A stretch of 64,000 nt of DNA from Ahrensia sp. (GTDB lineage: Bacteria > Pseudomonadota > Alphaproteobacteria > Rhizobiales > Rhizobiaceae): NCBI GenBank assembly GCA_002698425.1, contig NZXU01000065.1:1-64000 (forward strand). Reading direction: 5' to 3'. Below the pieces are notes generated by a model. The model was not told the origin of the DNA, did no database searches, and worked only from the letters and a program-made list of their open reading frames with translations. Shown in pieces: positions 42,069 to 51,498 of this stretch. A program made the translations under genes and the position numbers. Numbering within the stretch: position 1 is the first letter of the stretch; each line of letters begins with the position of its first letter.

Positions 42069-42973
42069 TGCGCATTGCAATTCTGTCGCGCTCGAGCAAC
42101 ATTTACTCCACCCGCAGACTGAAGGAGGCCGCCACCGAACGCGGCCACGAGGTTCGAGTGGTCGATACGCTCCGGTGTTACATGAACATCGCCTCGCACC
42201 GGCCGACCATCCACTACCGCGGCGACCAGCTCGACGAGTTCGATGCCGTCATCCCGCGCATCGGGGCGTCCGTCACTTTCTACGGCACGGCTGTTCTGCG
42301 CCAGTTCGAGATGATGGGCACGTTCCCGCTCAACGAATCGGTCGCGGTGACCCGCTCCCGCGACAAGCTGCGCTCGCTGCAGCTGCTCTCTCGGCGCGGC
42401 GTCGGGCTTCCGGTCACCGGCTTCGCTCGCGCCACCGACGACATCGGCGACCTGATCCAGATGGTCGGCGGCGCGCCGCTGGTGGTCAAGCTGCTGGAAG
42501 GCACCCAGGGCATAGGCGTGGTCCTTTGCGAAACGAAGAAGGCGGCCGAGAGCGTGCTCGAGGCGTTCATGGGTCTGAACGTCTCGATCATGGTCCAGGA
42601 GTACATCAAGGAAGCCGGCGGCGCCGACATCCGCTGCTTCGTGGTCGGCGACAAGGTCGTCGCCTCGATCAAGCGCCAGGCCAAGCCCGGTGAATTCCGC
42701 TCCAACCTGCACCGCGGCGGCACCGCGAGCCTGATCAAGATTACGCCGGAAGAACGCTCCACGGCCGTGCGCGCCGCCCGCATCATGGGCCTGAACGTCG
42801 CCGGCGTCGACCTGCTGCGATCGAATCACGGACCGCTGGTGATGGAAGTCAATTCCTCGCCCGGCCTGGAAGGCATCGAAACCGCCACCGGCAAGGACGT
42901 GGCCGGAATGATCATCGGATTCATGGAGAAAAAGGCCGAAGCGGGCAAGACCCGGACGCGGGGGAAGGGCTGA
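42068..42973 (+). CDS. rimK: ATP-grasp ligase RimK
   Basis: Adds glutamate residues to the C-terminus of ribosomal protein S6 (and makes poly-glutamate in vitro). The 301-aa product matches E. coli RimK in length, with [26 protein letters not shown] (shown as [19 protein letters not shown]), the ATP-grasp segment [36 protein letters not shown], and metal-binding [13 protein letters not shown] near residue 260. It is coupled to the RimB-like gene upstream by a one-base overlap. Confidence 0.95.
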   Translation: MRIAILSRSSNIYSTRRLKEAATERGHEVRVVDTLRCYMNIASHRPTIHYRGDQLDEFDAVIPRIGASVTFYGTAVLRQFEMMGTFPLNESVAVTRSRDKLRSLQLLSRRGVGLPVTGFARATDDIGDLIQMVGGAPLVVKLLEGTQGIGVVLCETKKAAESVLEAFMGLNVSIMVQEYIKEAGGADIRCFVVGDKVVASIKRQAKPGEFRSNLHRGGTASLIKITPEERSTAVRAARIMGLNVAGVDLLRSNHGPLVMEVNSSPGLEGIETATGKDVAGMIIGFMEKKAEAGKTRTRGKG

Positions 42974-42980
42974 AAATTGC

Positions 42981-43122
42981 AAACCCGGTTTAGGGTTTAC
43001 GCTTTACGCTTTACGGAAAAGCTGGTCGGTCCGTCGAGGACTGACGCGTCTCGTCGCTGCGATGACTTTCATGCCTTTGACTTTCCGTAAACCGTTAACC
43101 CCTAGACCGTAAACCGTCTTTT
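42981..43122. repeat. Hairpin of degenerate TTTACGG repeats after rimK
   Basis: Left arm 42981-43021 contains TTTACGC TTTACGC TTTACGG units; right arm 43081-43122 contains CCGTAAA units and ends in a T-run. The tightest pairing is TTTACGGAAAAG with CTTTCCGTAAA. It lies between convergent rimK and the phosphotransferase gene and may terminate both. It has the same style as the repeats at 34321, 40157 and 60134. Confidence 0.65.
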
Positions 43123-44199
43123 TTACGCCTTCCGAATCACCCTTCCGCACCGCCACAAAAGATAATTCGCGACCAGCCAGAACCGCTTGAATGCCGGGTT
43201 GCGGGTCTGTCTGTGGTAATAACGATAGTAGATCTGTTGCACGATGACGGCCAGGCGGAACAGGCCGTAGACTTCGTAAAATGCCCAGTTTTCAGGTTTA
43301 TAGCCCATCTTCCTGCAGTAATACTCGACCACCTCCCGGCGGGTGAACATGCCCGGGAGATGGGTCGGCTGGCGGCGAAAGGCGCGGAATACGCGGTCGT
43401 CGTCGGCCTGGACCCAGTAGGCCATCGCGTTGCCCAGGTCCATCAGCGGATCGCCCAGCGTGGCCATTTCCCAGTCCAGCGCGCCGATGATCTGCAGCGG
43501 ATCGTCGGCGTCCAGCACCAGGTTGTCGAACCTGTAATCACCGTGGATCAACCGGATCGCGACCTCGTCGGGGACATTGTCGGCCAGCCAGCGCATGACC
43601 TTCTCGCCCCGCATCACGTTCCAGGTCCGGGCCTTGCGAAAACGCCCCGACCATCCGTCGATCTGGCGGCGGTTGTAGCCGGCGCCCTTGGCGAGCCTGT
43701 CCAGCCCGGCCGACTCGACGTCCACCGAGTGCAATTCGATCAGCGTGTCGACGGCGTTGCGGCACAGCTCGCGGGTCTGCTTTTCCGACAGTTCCAGGCC
43801 CTTTGGCATGTCGGCCCGCGGGATGATGCCCTCCAGCCGCTCCATCACGTAGAAATCCGACCCGATCACGTCGTGGTCCTCGCAGGCCGCGAGCATCTCG
43901 GGCACCTTGGGGAACACCGGCTTCAGGGCCTTCTGGATCCGGTACTCGCGGATCACGTCGTGAGCCGACTTCGCCTTGGTGCCGGCCGGCGGGCGGCGCA
44001 GTATCAGGTCCCGGCCCGGGTAGCGAAGCAGATAGGTCAGGTTGGAGGCGCCCTTGGGAAACTGCTCGATTTCCGGCTTGCCGTCGAGGCCGTCAACATT
44101 CCGTTTCAGCCACGCATCGAGCGCTTCGAGGTCCGGCATGTCCTCGTCGCGCACGGCGCGCGGCCTGTCGATCAGCTTCTCGTTGCGGGGCTCGGCCAT
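43123..44199 (-). CDS. Phosphotransferase family protein (APH fold, ACAD10/11-like)
   Basis: Aminoglycoside-phosphotransferase-fold kinase-like protein of 358 aa. N-lobe: EQFPKGASNLTYLLRYPGRDLILRRPP (cited as FPKGASNLTYLLRY). Catalytic loop LIHGDYRFDNLVLD near residue 216 and the metal motif IGALDWEMATLGDPLMDLG (about 235-255). Proteins of this group often lie beside acyl-CoA dehydrogenases and resemble the kinase domain of ACAD10/11, which acts on 4-hydroxyacyl-CoA; the next gene upstream is such a dehydrogenase, 135 nt away. A role in hydroxy-fatty-acid breakdown is plausible, not shown. Confidence 0.87.
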   Translation of the reverse strand: MAEPRNEKLIDRPRAVRDEDMPDLEALDAWLKRNVDGLDGKPEIEQFPKGASNLTYLLRYPGRDLILRRPPAGTKAKSAHDVIREYRIQKALKPVFPKVPEMLAACEDHDVIGSDFYVMERLEGIIPRADMPKGLELSEKQTRELCRNAVDTLIELHSVDVESAGLDRLAKGAGYNRRQIDGWSGRFRKARTWNVMRGEKVMRWLADNVPDEVAIRLIHGDYRFDNLVLDADDPLQIIGALDWEMATLGDPLMDLGNAMAYWVQADDDRVFRAFRRQPTHLPGMFTRREVVEYYCRKMGYKPENWAFYEVYGLFRLAVIVQQIYYRYYHRQTRNPAFKRFWLVANYLLWRCGRVIRKA

Positions 44200-44334
44200 C
44201 GTCGAATTCCAGTCGTTTCAGCTTTGAGATTTCAGTTTTCAGGTCCGAGGTCTGGCGCCAGCCCCAGGCCGGTATCCAATGGCCTGGCTTTAGGAGGGGA
44301 TATCCGACCACCGACCACAGCAAACCGGAAAATC

Positions 44335-45540
44335 TTATCGATACCGCCCAAACTCGAACCGCGCCACCAGCATCTTGTGTACCTCGTCCGGCCCGTCGGC
44401 GATGCGCAACGAGCGCGCCCCGGCCCAGGCCTGGGCCAGCGGGAAGTCTTCACACATGCCGGCGCCGCCGTGCAGCTGCATGGCCATGTCGATGACCTCC
44501 AGCGCCATGCGCGGCACGGCCACCTTGATCTGGGAGACCTCGCTCATCGCGCCGCGAATACCCTTCTCGTCCAGCGTCCACGCGGCCTTGAGCACCAGCA
44601 GGCGGGCCTGCTCTATGGCGATGCGCGCATCGGCGATTCTTTCGGCGTTGCCGCCCAGTTTCGCCAGCGGCTTGCCGAACGCCTGGCGCGACAGCGCGCG
44701 CTTGCAGGCCAGCTCAAGCGCCTTCTCGGCAAGGCCTATCGAGCGCATGCAGTGGTGAATTCGCCCCGGCCCGAGCCGGCCCTGCGCGATTTCGAAACCT
44801 CGGCCGGGACCGGCGATGATGGCGGATTTCGGCAACCGCACGTCGCTGAAGGAGACTTCCCCATGGCCGTAGGGCGCATCGTCGAAACCCATCGCGTGGA
44901 GCATCCGCTCGATCTTCACGCCCTTGGCGTCCACCGGCACCAGGACCATCGAGTGCCGCCGATGGCGTTCGGCCGCCGGATCGGTCAAGCCCATGAATAT
45001 CAGGATCCTGCAGTCGGGATGTCCCAGGCCGGTCGACCACCACTTGCGGCCGTTGAGGACCACCTCGTCACCGTCAATCTCCGCGGTGGCTTCCATGTTG
45101 GTCGCGTCGGACGACGCCACTCCGGGCTCGGTCATGCAGAATGCCGAGCGAATCTCGCCGGCCACCAACGGCTCCAGCCACTTATCCTTCTGCTCTTCCG
45201 AGCCGTAGTGATACAGCACTTCCATGTTGCCGGTATCCGGCGCGTTGCAGTTGAACACCTCGGGCGCGATCAGCGACCGGCCCATCACCTCGGCCAGCGG
45301 CGCGTACTCCAGGGTATTGAGTCCGGCACCCAGCCGTGCGTCCGGCAGGAACAGATTCCACAGGCCACGGTCGCGCGCAGCCTGCTTCAGCTCTGCCATG
45401 CCGTCCGGCACCTGCCAGCGATCGGCGCCCTGCTCGATGCGCTGCTGGATTTCACGTTCGAACGGCTCGATGCGTTCGTTCAGGAAAGCTTCGAGTTTCT
45501 GCTGGAGTTCGCGGGATCGCTCGGTCTGGGTCAGGTTCAT
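44335..45540 (-). CDS. Acyl-CoA dehydrogenase
   Basis: FAD-dependent acyl-CoA dehydrogenase of the ACAD11/FadE-like branch, 401 aa. It has AFCMTEPGVASSDATNM near residue 133 (FAD/acyl contact), RKWWSTGLGHPDCRI, FDDAPYGHGEVSFSDVRLP, RQAFGKPLAKLGGNAERIADARI and the C-terminal QLHGGAGMCEDFPLAQAWAGARSLRIADGPDEVHK (as QLHGGAGMCEDFPLAQ and LRIADGPDEVHKM). The ATG at MNLTQTERS is used; the longer open frame upstream is over intergenic repeats. It precedes the APH-fold gene in the same direction. Confidence 0.93.
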   Translation of the reverse strand: MNLTQTERSRELQQKLEAFLNERIEPFEREIQQRIEQGADRWQVPDGMAELKQAARDRGLWNLFLPDARLGAGLNTLEYAPLAEVMGRSLIAPEVFNCNAPDTGNMEVLYHYGSEEQKDKWLEPLVAGEIRSAFCMTEPGVASSDATNMEATAEIDGDEVVLNGRKWWSTGLGHPDCRILIFMGLTDPAAERHRRHSMVLVPVDAKGVKIERMLHAMGFDDAPYGHGEVSFSDVRLPKSAIIAGPGRGFEIAQGRLGPGRIHHCMRSIGLAEKALELACKRALSRQAFGKPLAKLGGNAERIADARIAIEQARLLVLKAAWTLDEKGIRGAMSEVSQIKVAVPRMALEVIDMAMQLHGGAGMCEDFPLAQAWAGARSLRIADGPDEVHKMLVARFEFGRYR

Positions 45541-45704
45541 CGATTCGGTTTCCGGTTTCGGGTTCGGTTTTCCGGCGAAAAATTTTCGGGCGCGGGCGTC
45601 GGGTGCCCGGCTGACCTTGATTCTAGTGCCTCCAGTCCCGGCTGTCCGGTGGTCGAAGCGGGGAGCGCTCACTACGTGATCGCCGGGCGGCTGCACGCCG
45701 CGAG
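45541..45704. other. Intergenic DNA with degenerate GGTTTCC repeats
   Basis: 45541-45576 is a run of 6-8-nt units (TTCGG, TTTCCGG, TTTCGGG, TTCGG, TTTTCCGG) directly before the dehydrogenase ATG. Nothing gene-like is seen up to the pdeM stop codon. The run resembles the one at about 7954-7978. Confidence 0.4.
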
Positions 45705-46367
45705 TTACCGGCCGCGCCCGGAGCTCGGCGGCAGTTCCACGACCCGGTCGCCGGCAATCGGGAACAACTTCCACGGGCCTCGTTCCTGCCCGTCGAACCC
45801 CCCGGTAAAGCGCCCGAACGCCGGAAGAACGAGATGATCGCCGCGCCTGGCGAACGCCGGCAGGCGCGCTTTCTCCCGACCCGAGCGAAGCCACGCCACC
45901 GGGTGCAGATGACCCGACATGCCTGCGCCCGGTACTTCAGGATCGATTTCATGAAACATCGCCAAGCCATTGATCTGCATCGGTTCAAGGTGCGCGTCGA
46001 TCCGCCACGTGTCCAGCCAGCGCGACAGGTGCCGATCATGATTGCCGAGCACCAGGTCGATGGCCAGCTGGTCGTGTTGCGCCCGCCATCTTGCAATCGC
46101 CGTCGGCCAGGATTCGCCCTCTACAGGCGCGGCATGCACCCAGTCGCCGAGTACCAGCAGGCGCTCGCAGCGCGTACGCCGGATGAGCGAATCCAGCATC
46201 GCCAGCTCCGAATCGAGGACGGCGGCGGGAATCGCGATGCCCGACCGGCGAAAGACCTGGTCCTTGCCCAGGTGCACGTCGGCGATCACCGCGGTTCCAC
46301 GCGCCGGCCACCACACCGCGCGCTCCGGCAGCATTTCGACTTCGTTGCCGGCCAGCGAGAGCTTCAT
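45705..46367 (-). CDS. pdeM: Ligase-associated DNA damage response endonuclease PdeM
   Basis: Calcineurin-like metallophosphoesterase, 220 aa, of the ligase-associated module. The metal-binding blocks are all present: VIADVHLGKD near residue 27, VLGDWVHA, LVLGNHDRH and GHLHPVAW. The fourth gene of exonuclease-ligase-helicase-pdeM, it overlaps the helicase gene by four bases (ATGA). Confidence 0.93.
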   Translation of the reverse strand: MKLSLAGNEVEMLPERAVWWPARGTAVIADVHLGKDQVFRRSGIAIPAAVLDSELAMLDSLIRRTRCERLLVLGDWVHAAPVEGESWPTAIARWRAQHDQLAIDLVLGNHDRHLSRWLDTWRIDAHLEPMQINGLAMFHEIDPEVPGAGMSGHLHPVAWLRSGREKARLPAFARRGDHLVLPAFGRFTGGFDGQERGPWKLFPIAGDRVVELPPSSGRGR

Positions 46368-48793
46368 TCGGCGGCCCGGCCTTCAAGACGCTGCAGCATC
46401 CTAGCCACCCGCACCTGCCAGTCCTCGGTCGACAGGCTGGCCCGAAGTCGATCGGCCCATAGCGGGAACGCCAGCGGACTGAATCGCTCGGTTTCGACCA
46501 CGACGATCTCCTGGCCGGCCGCGCGTTCCAGCGCGCTCTCGATTCTGCGAAGCTCGAGCTGCGCTTCCAGCACTTCCCGACGCGCCTGCGCCAACAGGCG
46601 GTTTTCGGGATCGTGCTCGCTGAGCACCTCGAAGATCAGGCTGCTGGAGGCCTGCAGCTGGCGCGTGGCCTTGCGCTTGCCCGGATAGCCTTGCTGGACC
46701 AGGCCGGCGATGCGCGCGATATCCCGGAAGCGGGACTTCGCGAGGTTCGCCGCATCCAGGCTGGCGGCGATATCGTCGACCAGCGCGGCCGGTGCCAGCA
46801 GGCGGCGCCAGTCTTCGCGGTCCAGCGAAACGGGCGCGGCGCTGACCAGCTCGAAGCCGTAGTCGTTGACCGTGATCGAAAAGGTCACTGGTTTTGCCCG
46901 CGCAATTCTCCATGCCACCAGGGCGGCCAGGCCCTCGTGCGCAAGCCGGCCGGCGAACGGATAGACGAACCAGTGATGCCCCTCGCGCGACGCGGTTCGC
47001 TCGACGAGGAGCCGACCGGGCCCGGGCAACGCCGAGACCTGCCGCTGCAGATCCAGCAGCGGCCTGGCCGCATCGGCCTCCGGCGTTTCCGGATACTGTC
47101 CTGCGCCAAGACTGTCGATCAGCTTCAGCATGCCGTCGGCCAGCAGCGTCGATAGCGGCAGTCGACCGCCGGCCCACGCCGGTATGGTGGCTTTTCCGGA
47201 TGCCAGCCGCACGTATGCAGTCATGTCGCGAATTCGCACCAGCGCCAGTGTGCGGCCGGCGAAGACGAATCGGTCGCCGGGCCTGAGCCTGGCCAGGAAC
47301 CGCTCCTCGATGCTGCCCAGGGCGCCGCCCTTGACGAACCGCACCTGCATCGCGCCGTCGGCCGTGATGGTCCCGATATTGAGCCGGTGCAGCATCGCGA
47401 TGCGGCGGCTGGGCACCCGCATCAACCCGCCGGACTCGACCACCTTCTGAAAATCGGGGTACGCCTTCAGGGCCGGCCCGCCGCACGTGATGAAGTCCAG
47501 CACCCACTGCCACTGTTCGCGTCGCAGCCCGGCAAATGCATGCGTACCGCGGACTTCGTCGAACATGGCGTCCGGCGCGAACCCGCCGCCCAGCGCGATT
47601 GTGACCAGGTGCTGGGCCAGCACGTCCAGCGACAGCCGGAGCGGGCGGCGGGCTTCCACGCGACCCTCCCGGAGACGCTCTCGCACTGCCGCAAGCTCCA
47701 GGATTTCCAGCGCGTGGGTGGGCACGCAGACCAGCCGCGCGCGTCCGCCGGGCCGGTGCCCGGAACGGCCCGCCCGCTGGATCAGCCGCGCGATGCCCTT
47801 GGGGCTGCCGATCTGGATCACCTGCTCGACGGTCGGAAAGTCCACGCCGAGATCCAGGCTGGCGGTGGCGACCACGCATTTCAGCCGACCGTCGACCAGA
47901 CCCTGTTCGGCCGACGCGCGCAGTTGGCGGTCGATGGAGCCGTGGTGCAGGGCAACCGCTTCCGGCCACGCACATACCGACGAGATCGCGTGAAACCAGG
48001 TCTCGGCCTGCGAACGCGTGTTGGTGAACACCAGCGTGGACGCGGCCGATTCGATCCGCGCCACCACCTTCTTGAGCTGGTGCACCCCGACCCGCCCGGC
48101 CCATGGGAAGCGCTCGATGCGCTCAGGCAGCAATGAGACCAGGTCGATCTCGCGCGGCGTTGTGCCCGCGACGATCTCGATTCGCGATCGAGCACCTTCG
48201 AGCGGCGCACCGGAAACGCCCAGCAGCACGTCGGCCGCCTCGTCGATGTTGCCCAGCGTGGCCGACAGGCCCCATATCCTCAGCGCCGGATTCAGCGCCT
48301 TGAGGCGGGCCAGCGCGAGCTGCAGCAGCACGCCGCGCTTGGAATCCATCAGTTCGTGCCACTCGTCGACGAACACGCAGCGCAGACGTCCCAGCAATCT
48401 GGACGCATCGGCGTAGCTGAGCATCACCGACAGGCTCTCGGGCGTGGTCACCACGGCCGGCGGCGGCTGCTGCAGCATCTTCTTCTTCAGATGCGAAGAG
48501 GTATCGCCTGTTCTCAGGCCGACCGCATCCCGCATACCGGCAAAATCCAGCGGCCGCGCAAGCGCCCTCGCGGTATCGCCCGCCAGCGCCCGCAGCGGCG
48601 TCAGCCAGAGGTAGTTCAATCCACTCGGCCCGTTCCCCAGCAATTCCTCGGCCGCCCCACCCCACGCCGCCAGCGTCTTGCCGCTGCCCGTGGGCGCATG
48701 AATCAGCCCGCTGGCGCCCCGACCATAGGCGGCCCAGGCGCGCCGCTGAAAATCCAGCACCGGCCAGCCGCGGTGGGCGAAATACGCCTCCAT
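46364..48793 (-). CDS. Ligase-associated DEXH-box helicase (Lhr-like)
   Basis: Large superfamily 2 helicase of 809 aa, the Lhr-core type that travels with an ATP-dependent ligase. Walker A is HAPTGSGKTLAAWGG near residue 24; motif II is CVFVDEWHELMDSKRG; motif III region GLSATLGNIDEA; motif VI RLIQRAGRSGHRPGG. The C-terminal half has the winged-helix and Lhr-specific beta-barrel regions. The ATG at MEAYFAHRGW is 7 nt after the ligase stop; the open frame upstream is shadow over the ligase gene. Predicted 3'-to-5' ssDNA translocase. Confidence 0.93.
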   Translation of the reverse strand: MEAYFAHRGWPVLDFQRRAWAAYGRGASGLIHAPTGSGKTLAAWGGAAEELLGNGPSGLNYLWLTPLRALAGDTARALARPLDFAGMRDAVGLRTGDTSSHLKKKMLQQPPPAVVTTPESLSVMLSYADASRLLGRLRCVFVDEWHELMDSKRGVLLQLALARLKALNPALRIWGLSATLGNIDEAADVLLGVSGAPLEGARSRIEIVAGTTPREIDLVSLLPERIERFPWAGRVGVHQLKKVVARIESAASTLVFTNTRSQAETWFHAISSVCAWPEAVALHHGSIDRQLRASAEQGLVDGRLKCVVATASLDLGVDFPTVEQVIQIGSPKGIARLIQRAGRSGHRPGGRARLVCVPTHALEILELAAVRERLREGRVEARRPLRLSLDVLAQHLVTIALGGGFAPDAMFDEVRGTHAFAGLRREQWQWVLDFITCGGPALKAYPDFQKVVESGGLMRVPSRRIAMLHRLNIGTITADGAMQVRFVKGGALGSIEERFLARLRPGDRFVFAGRTLALVRIRDMTAYVRLASGKATIPAWAGGRLPLSTLLADGMLKLIDSLGAGQYPETPEADAARPLLDLQRQVSALPGPGRLLVERTASREGHHWFVYPFAGRLAHEGLAALVAWRIARAKPVTFSITVNDYGFELVSAAPVSLDREDWRRLLAPAALVDDIAASLDAANLAKSRFRDIARIAGLVQQGYPGKRKATRQLQASSSLIFEVLSEHDPENRLLAQARREVLEAQLELRRIESALERAAGQEIVVVETERFSPLAFPLWADRLRASLSTEDWQVRVARMLQRLEGRAAE

Positions 48794-48800
48794 GTGCTGG

Positions 48801-50411
48801 TCAGTCGGCACTCGGGTCCGCGAGCAGACGCTCGAGGTCTTCGAGCCGATCGGCATCGCCGACGCCAAGATCCCGCCGCCAGCGGTGGATGCGCGGGAAC
48901 CGCAGCGCGATGCCGGACTTGTGCCGACCCGATCGCGCGATGCCCTCGAAGGCCAGTTCGAAAACATGTACCGGTTCCACAGATCGGACCGGGCCGAATC
49001 GCTCGCGGGTGTTTGCGCGGATCCAGCGGTCCAGTTCGTCGATCTCGTCCTGCTTGAGCCCCGAATAAGCCTTCGCCACCGGCACCAGGTCATCCCCCGA
49101 ATGCACCGCGAAGGTGTAGTCGGTGAAAAGCCCAGAGCGCCGGCCGTGGCCCGGCTGAGCGTAGAGCAGGATGCCGTCGAAGGTATAGGGGTCGACCTTC
49201 CATTTCCACCAGTCGCCGCGCTTGCGGCCGACCCGGTAGGGTGAATCGGCCCGCTTGAGCATCAAGCCTTCCACCCCGCGTTCGCGACTGGAGGCTCGAA
49301 GCGCCGGCAACTCGTCCCATCGATCGAAAGCAACCGATTCCGAGATCCTAATTGCATCGCCGGCCGATGCGACCATGTCCGACATGATTTCGAGCCGACG
49401 ATCCAGCGGACAGGCCCGCAAATCCCGACCCTGGTACTCGAGCAGGTCGAACGCCAGCAGCACCGCGGGCGCTCTCTCCAGCGTCCTGGCACCGGGCTTC
49501 TTGCGGCCGATGCGCGTCTGCAGTACCGAAAACGGCAGCGGTCCTTCGTCTCGCCCGCCGCCGCGCCAGGCCATGATCTCGCCGTCGATCACCGTCCCGT
49601 CCGGCAGCCCGGCCGCGGCCTGCTCGATTTCCGGAAAACGGCCGTCCAGCCGCTCCTCACCGCGCGACCACAGGATGGTCTCGTCGGCGCGTCGGATCAG
49701 CTGCGCGCGGATGCCGTCCCATTTCCACTCCGCGCGCCAGTCGGCGGCCGATCCGAGGGTCGAGGGCTCGGCCTCCAGCGGCGAGGCCAGGAAGAACGGA
49801 TAAGGGGTTGCATGATCGTGGTCGCCCTCGCCGGTCAGCAACCGCCGGAAGTTCTCCGGCGTCGGCTGCCAGTCGCCCATCAGCCGATGCGCGGTCAGGC
49901 CCGGATCCACGCCGGCCAGCTCGGCCAGCGCGCGGGTCACCAGCCGTTTCGACACACCCACGCGAAGCGCGCCGGTGATCATCTTGTTGTAGAGAAATCG
50001 CGCGGTGCCGGGGAGATGACGCCACTGCTCGAACACCGCCGTCCGCCTTTGCTCGTCGGTCATCGCACTCAGCGGTCGAATGCACTTTTCGACCATGTGG
50101 TGCAATGCCGGCAGCTCGGCCGGCGCGATGTCGGGCTCGGGCGCCAGCAGCGCCATGGTCTCGGCCAGGTCGCCGACGTGCTCGTAGCTGTCCTCGACCA
50201 GCCAGGACGGCAGGCCGGAGAATTCGCCGGTCCATTCGCGCAGTTCCCGGGTGCCCACCAGGCGCTTGAGCCGCTGTCCGGTAAGAAAGTACACCGCCCA
50301 GGCCGCGTCTTCCGGCTCGGCCTCGCGAAAATACTCCACCATCGCCGAGACCTTCGCATTGGTGCCTGTGGTTCGGTCCAGCGCCTCGAAAAGTCGAACG
50401 AAGCGCTTCAT
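48801..50411 (-). CDS. ATP-dependent DNA ligase (LigB-like, repair-associated)
   Basis: ATP-dependent ligase of 536 aa with an N-terminal domain (1-210, DNA ligase N), nucleotidyltransferase motif I EWKWDGIRAQ with adenylated Lys230, motif III TVIDGEIMAWRGG, motif IV EGLMLKRADSPY, motif V WWKWKVDPYT and an OB-fold C-terminus. It is not the essential NAD-dependent LigA but the accessory ligase of the damage-response module. It overlaps the exonuclease gene by four bases and precedes the helicase by 7 nt. Confidence 0.94.
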   Translation of the reverse strand: MKRFVRLFEALDRTTGTNAKVSAMVEYFREAEPEDAAWAVYFLTGQRLKRLVGTRELREWTGEFSGLPSWLVEDSYEHVGDLAETMALLAPEPDIAPAELPALHHMVEKCIRPLSAMTDEQRRTAVFEQWRHLPGTARFLYNKMITGALRVGVSKRLVTRALAELAGVDPGLTAHRLMGDWQPTPENFRRLLTGEGDHDHATPYPFFLASPLEAEPSTLGSAADWRAEWKWDGIRAQLIRRADETILWSRGEERLDGRFPEIEQAAAGLPDGTVIDGEIMAWRGGGRDEGPLPFSVLQTRIGRKKPGARTLERAPAVLLAFDLLEYQGRDLRACPLDRRLEIMSDMVASAGDAIRISESVAFDRWDELPALRASSRERGVEGLMLKRADSPYRVGRKRGDWWKWKVDPYTFDGILLYAQPGHGRRSGLFTDYTFAVHSGDDLVPVAKAYSGLKQDEIDELDRWIRANTRERFGPVRSVEPVHVFELAFEGIARSGRHKSGIALRFPRIHRWRRDLGVGDADRLEDLERLLADPSAD

Positions 50412-51436
50412 GCCGGACTTGCCGGTCGGTTTTTCGCTGAATCGGCAAGGGTAGCGCGCAGGTTCCAGGATTCGGTCTGGAGACCCCGGGCACCCAGGTA
50501 ACCCGCCAAAGCCTCGCCGTTGCCGTGAATCGTGATCACGCGTGACGCCTTCATGTCCGCGACGGTATCGACCAGCGCCGGCCAGTCGGCATGGTCGGAC
50601 ATCACGAACCCGCGATCATAGCCGCGCCGGCGGCGGTTGCCGCGGATACGCATCCAGCCCGACACGAAGCCGGCCGAATGTCCGGGGAAACGGCGCATCC
50701 AGGTCGATCCGGCCGCAGAGGGCGGCGCCAGGACAAGCTGGCCGGCGAATTTTTCGGCCTTTTCGGCCTCCGACACCAGTCTTGTCGGCAACATCGCGAC
50801 GCCCGCCTCGCGATAGGCATCGACCAGCGGCCGCATGGCGCCATGCAGCCAGACCGCCTCGTCAGTGCGCCCGGCCAGCTCGGCGAGGATGCGCTGCGCC
50901 TTGCCCAGCGCATAGCAGAACAGTACGGCGGGCCGGTTGGCCTTGCGACAGTCGCGCCACCACTGGAGAATTTCGTCGATCACCTGCTCGGGCGCCGGCC
51001 AGCGGTAGACCGGCAGGCCGAAGGTGCACTCGGTCAGCCAGACGTCCACCGGCTCGGGATGAAATGGCGGGCAGGTCGGATCCGCGGCGCGCTTGAAGTC
51101 CCCCGACACGCCCCAGGTGCCGGCATCGGACTCGATGCGCACCCACGAGGAGCCGAAGATGTGCCCGGCCGGAAACAGCGTCACGCGGGTATCGCCCAGT
51201 TCGAAAGGCCGGCCCCATTCGTGACCGTGGTGCGGCGCGCCCTCGCCGATCCGCGCGGCCAGGATCGGGAGGTTGTCGCTTGCCGTGTGGTAGTCGCCGG
51301 AACCCGCGCGCGCATGGTCGGCGTGGGCGTGCGTGACGATCGCGCGCCCGACCGGCTGGAGCGGATCGATCCAGAAATCCCCGGCCTCGCAATAAAGGCC
51401 GCCGGCGTCCGGACGCAGCAGGTCGTCGCTTTTCAT
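50408..51436 (-). CDS. Ligase-associated DNA damage response exonuclease (MBL fold)
   Basis: Metallo-beta-lactamase/beta-CASP protein, 342 aa, related to SNM1 and CPSF73 nucleases. Metal site VTHAHADHARAG near residue 34, FPAGHIFGSS, GVSGDFKRAADPT, the beta-CASP part FCYALGKAQRI, and FVMSDHADWPALV at the C-terminus. First gene of the exonuclease-ligase-helicase-pdeM operon, with a four-base overlap to the ligase. Confidence 0.93.
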   Translation of the reverse strand: MKSDDLLRPDAGGLYCEAGDFWIDPLQPVGRAIVTHAHADHARAGSGDYHTASDNLPILAARIGEGAPHHGHEWGRPFELGDTRVTLFPAGHIFGSSWVRIESDAGTWGVSGDFKRAADPTCPPFHPEPVDVWLTECTFGLPVYRWPAPEQVIDEILQWWRDCRKANRPAVLFCYALGKAQRILAELAGRTDEAVWLHGAMRPLVDAYREAGVAMLPTRLVSEAEKAEKFAGQLVLAPPSAAGSTWMRRFPGHSAGFVSGWMRIRGNRRRRGYDRGFVMSDHADWPALVDTVADMKASRVITIHGNGEALAGYLGARGLQTESWNLRATLADSAKNRPASPA

Positions 51437-51498
51437 GGGCGCAAGTGTGCCGCCCGGCGCGTAAAGATTATCTGATCACGCCTCGATCGAATCGCTTG

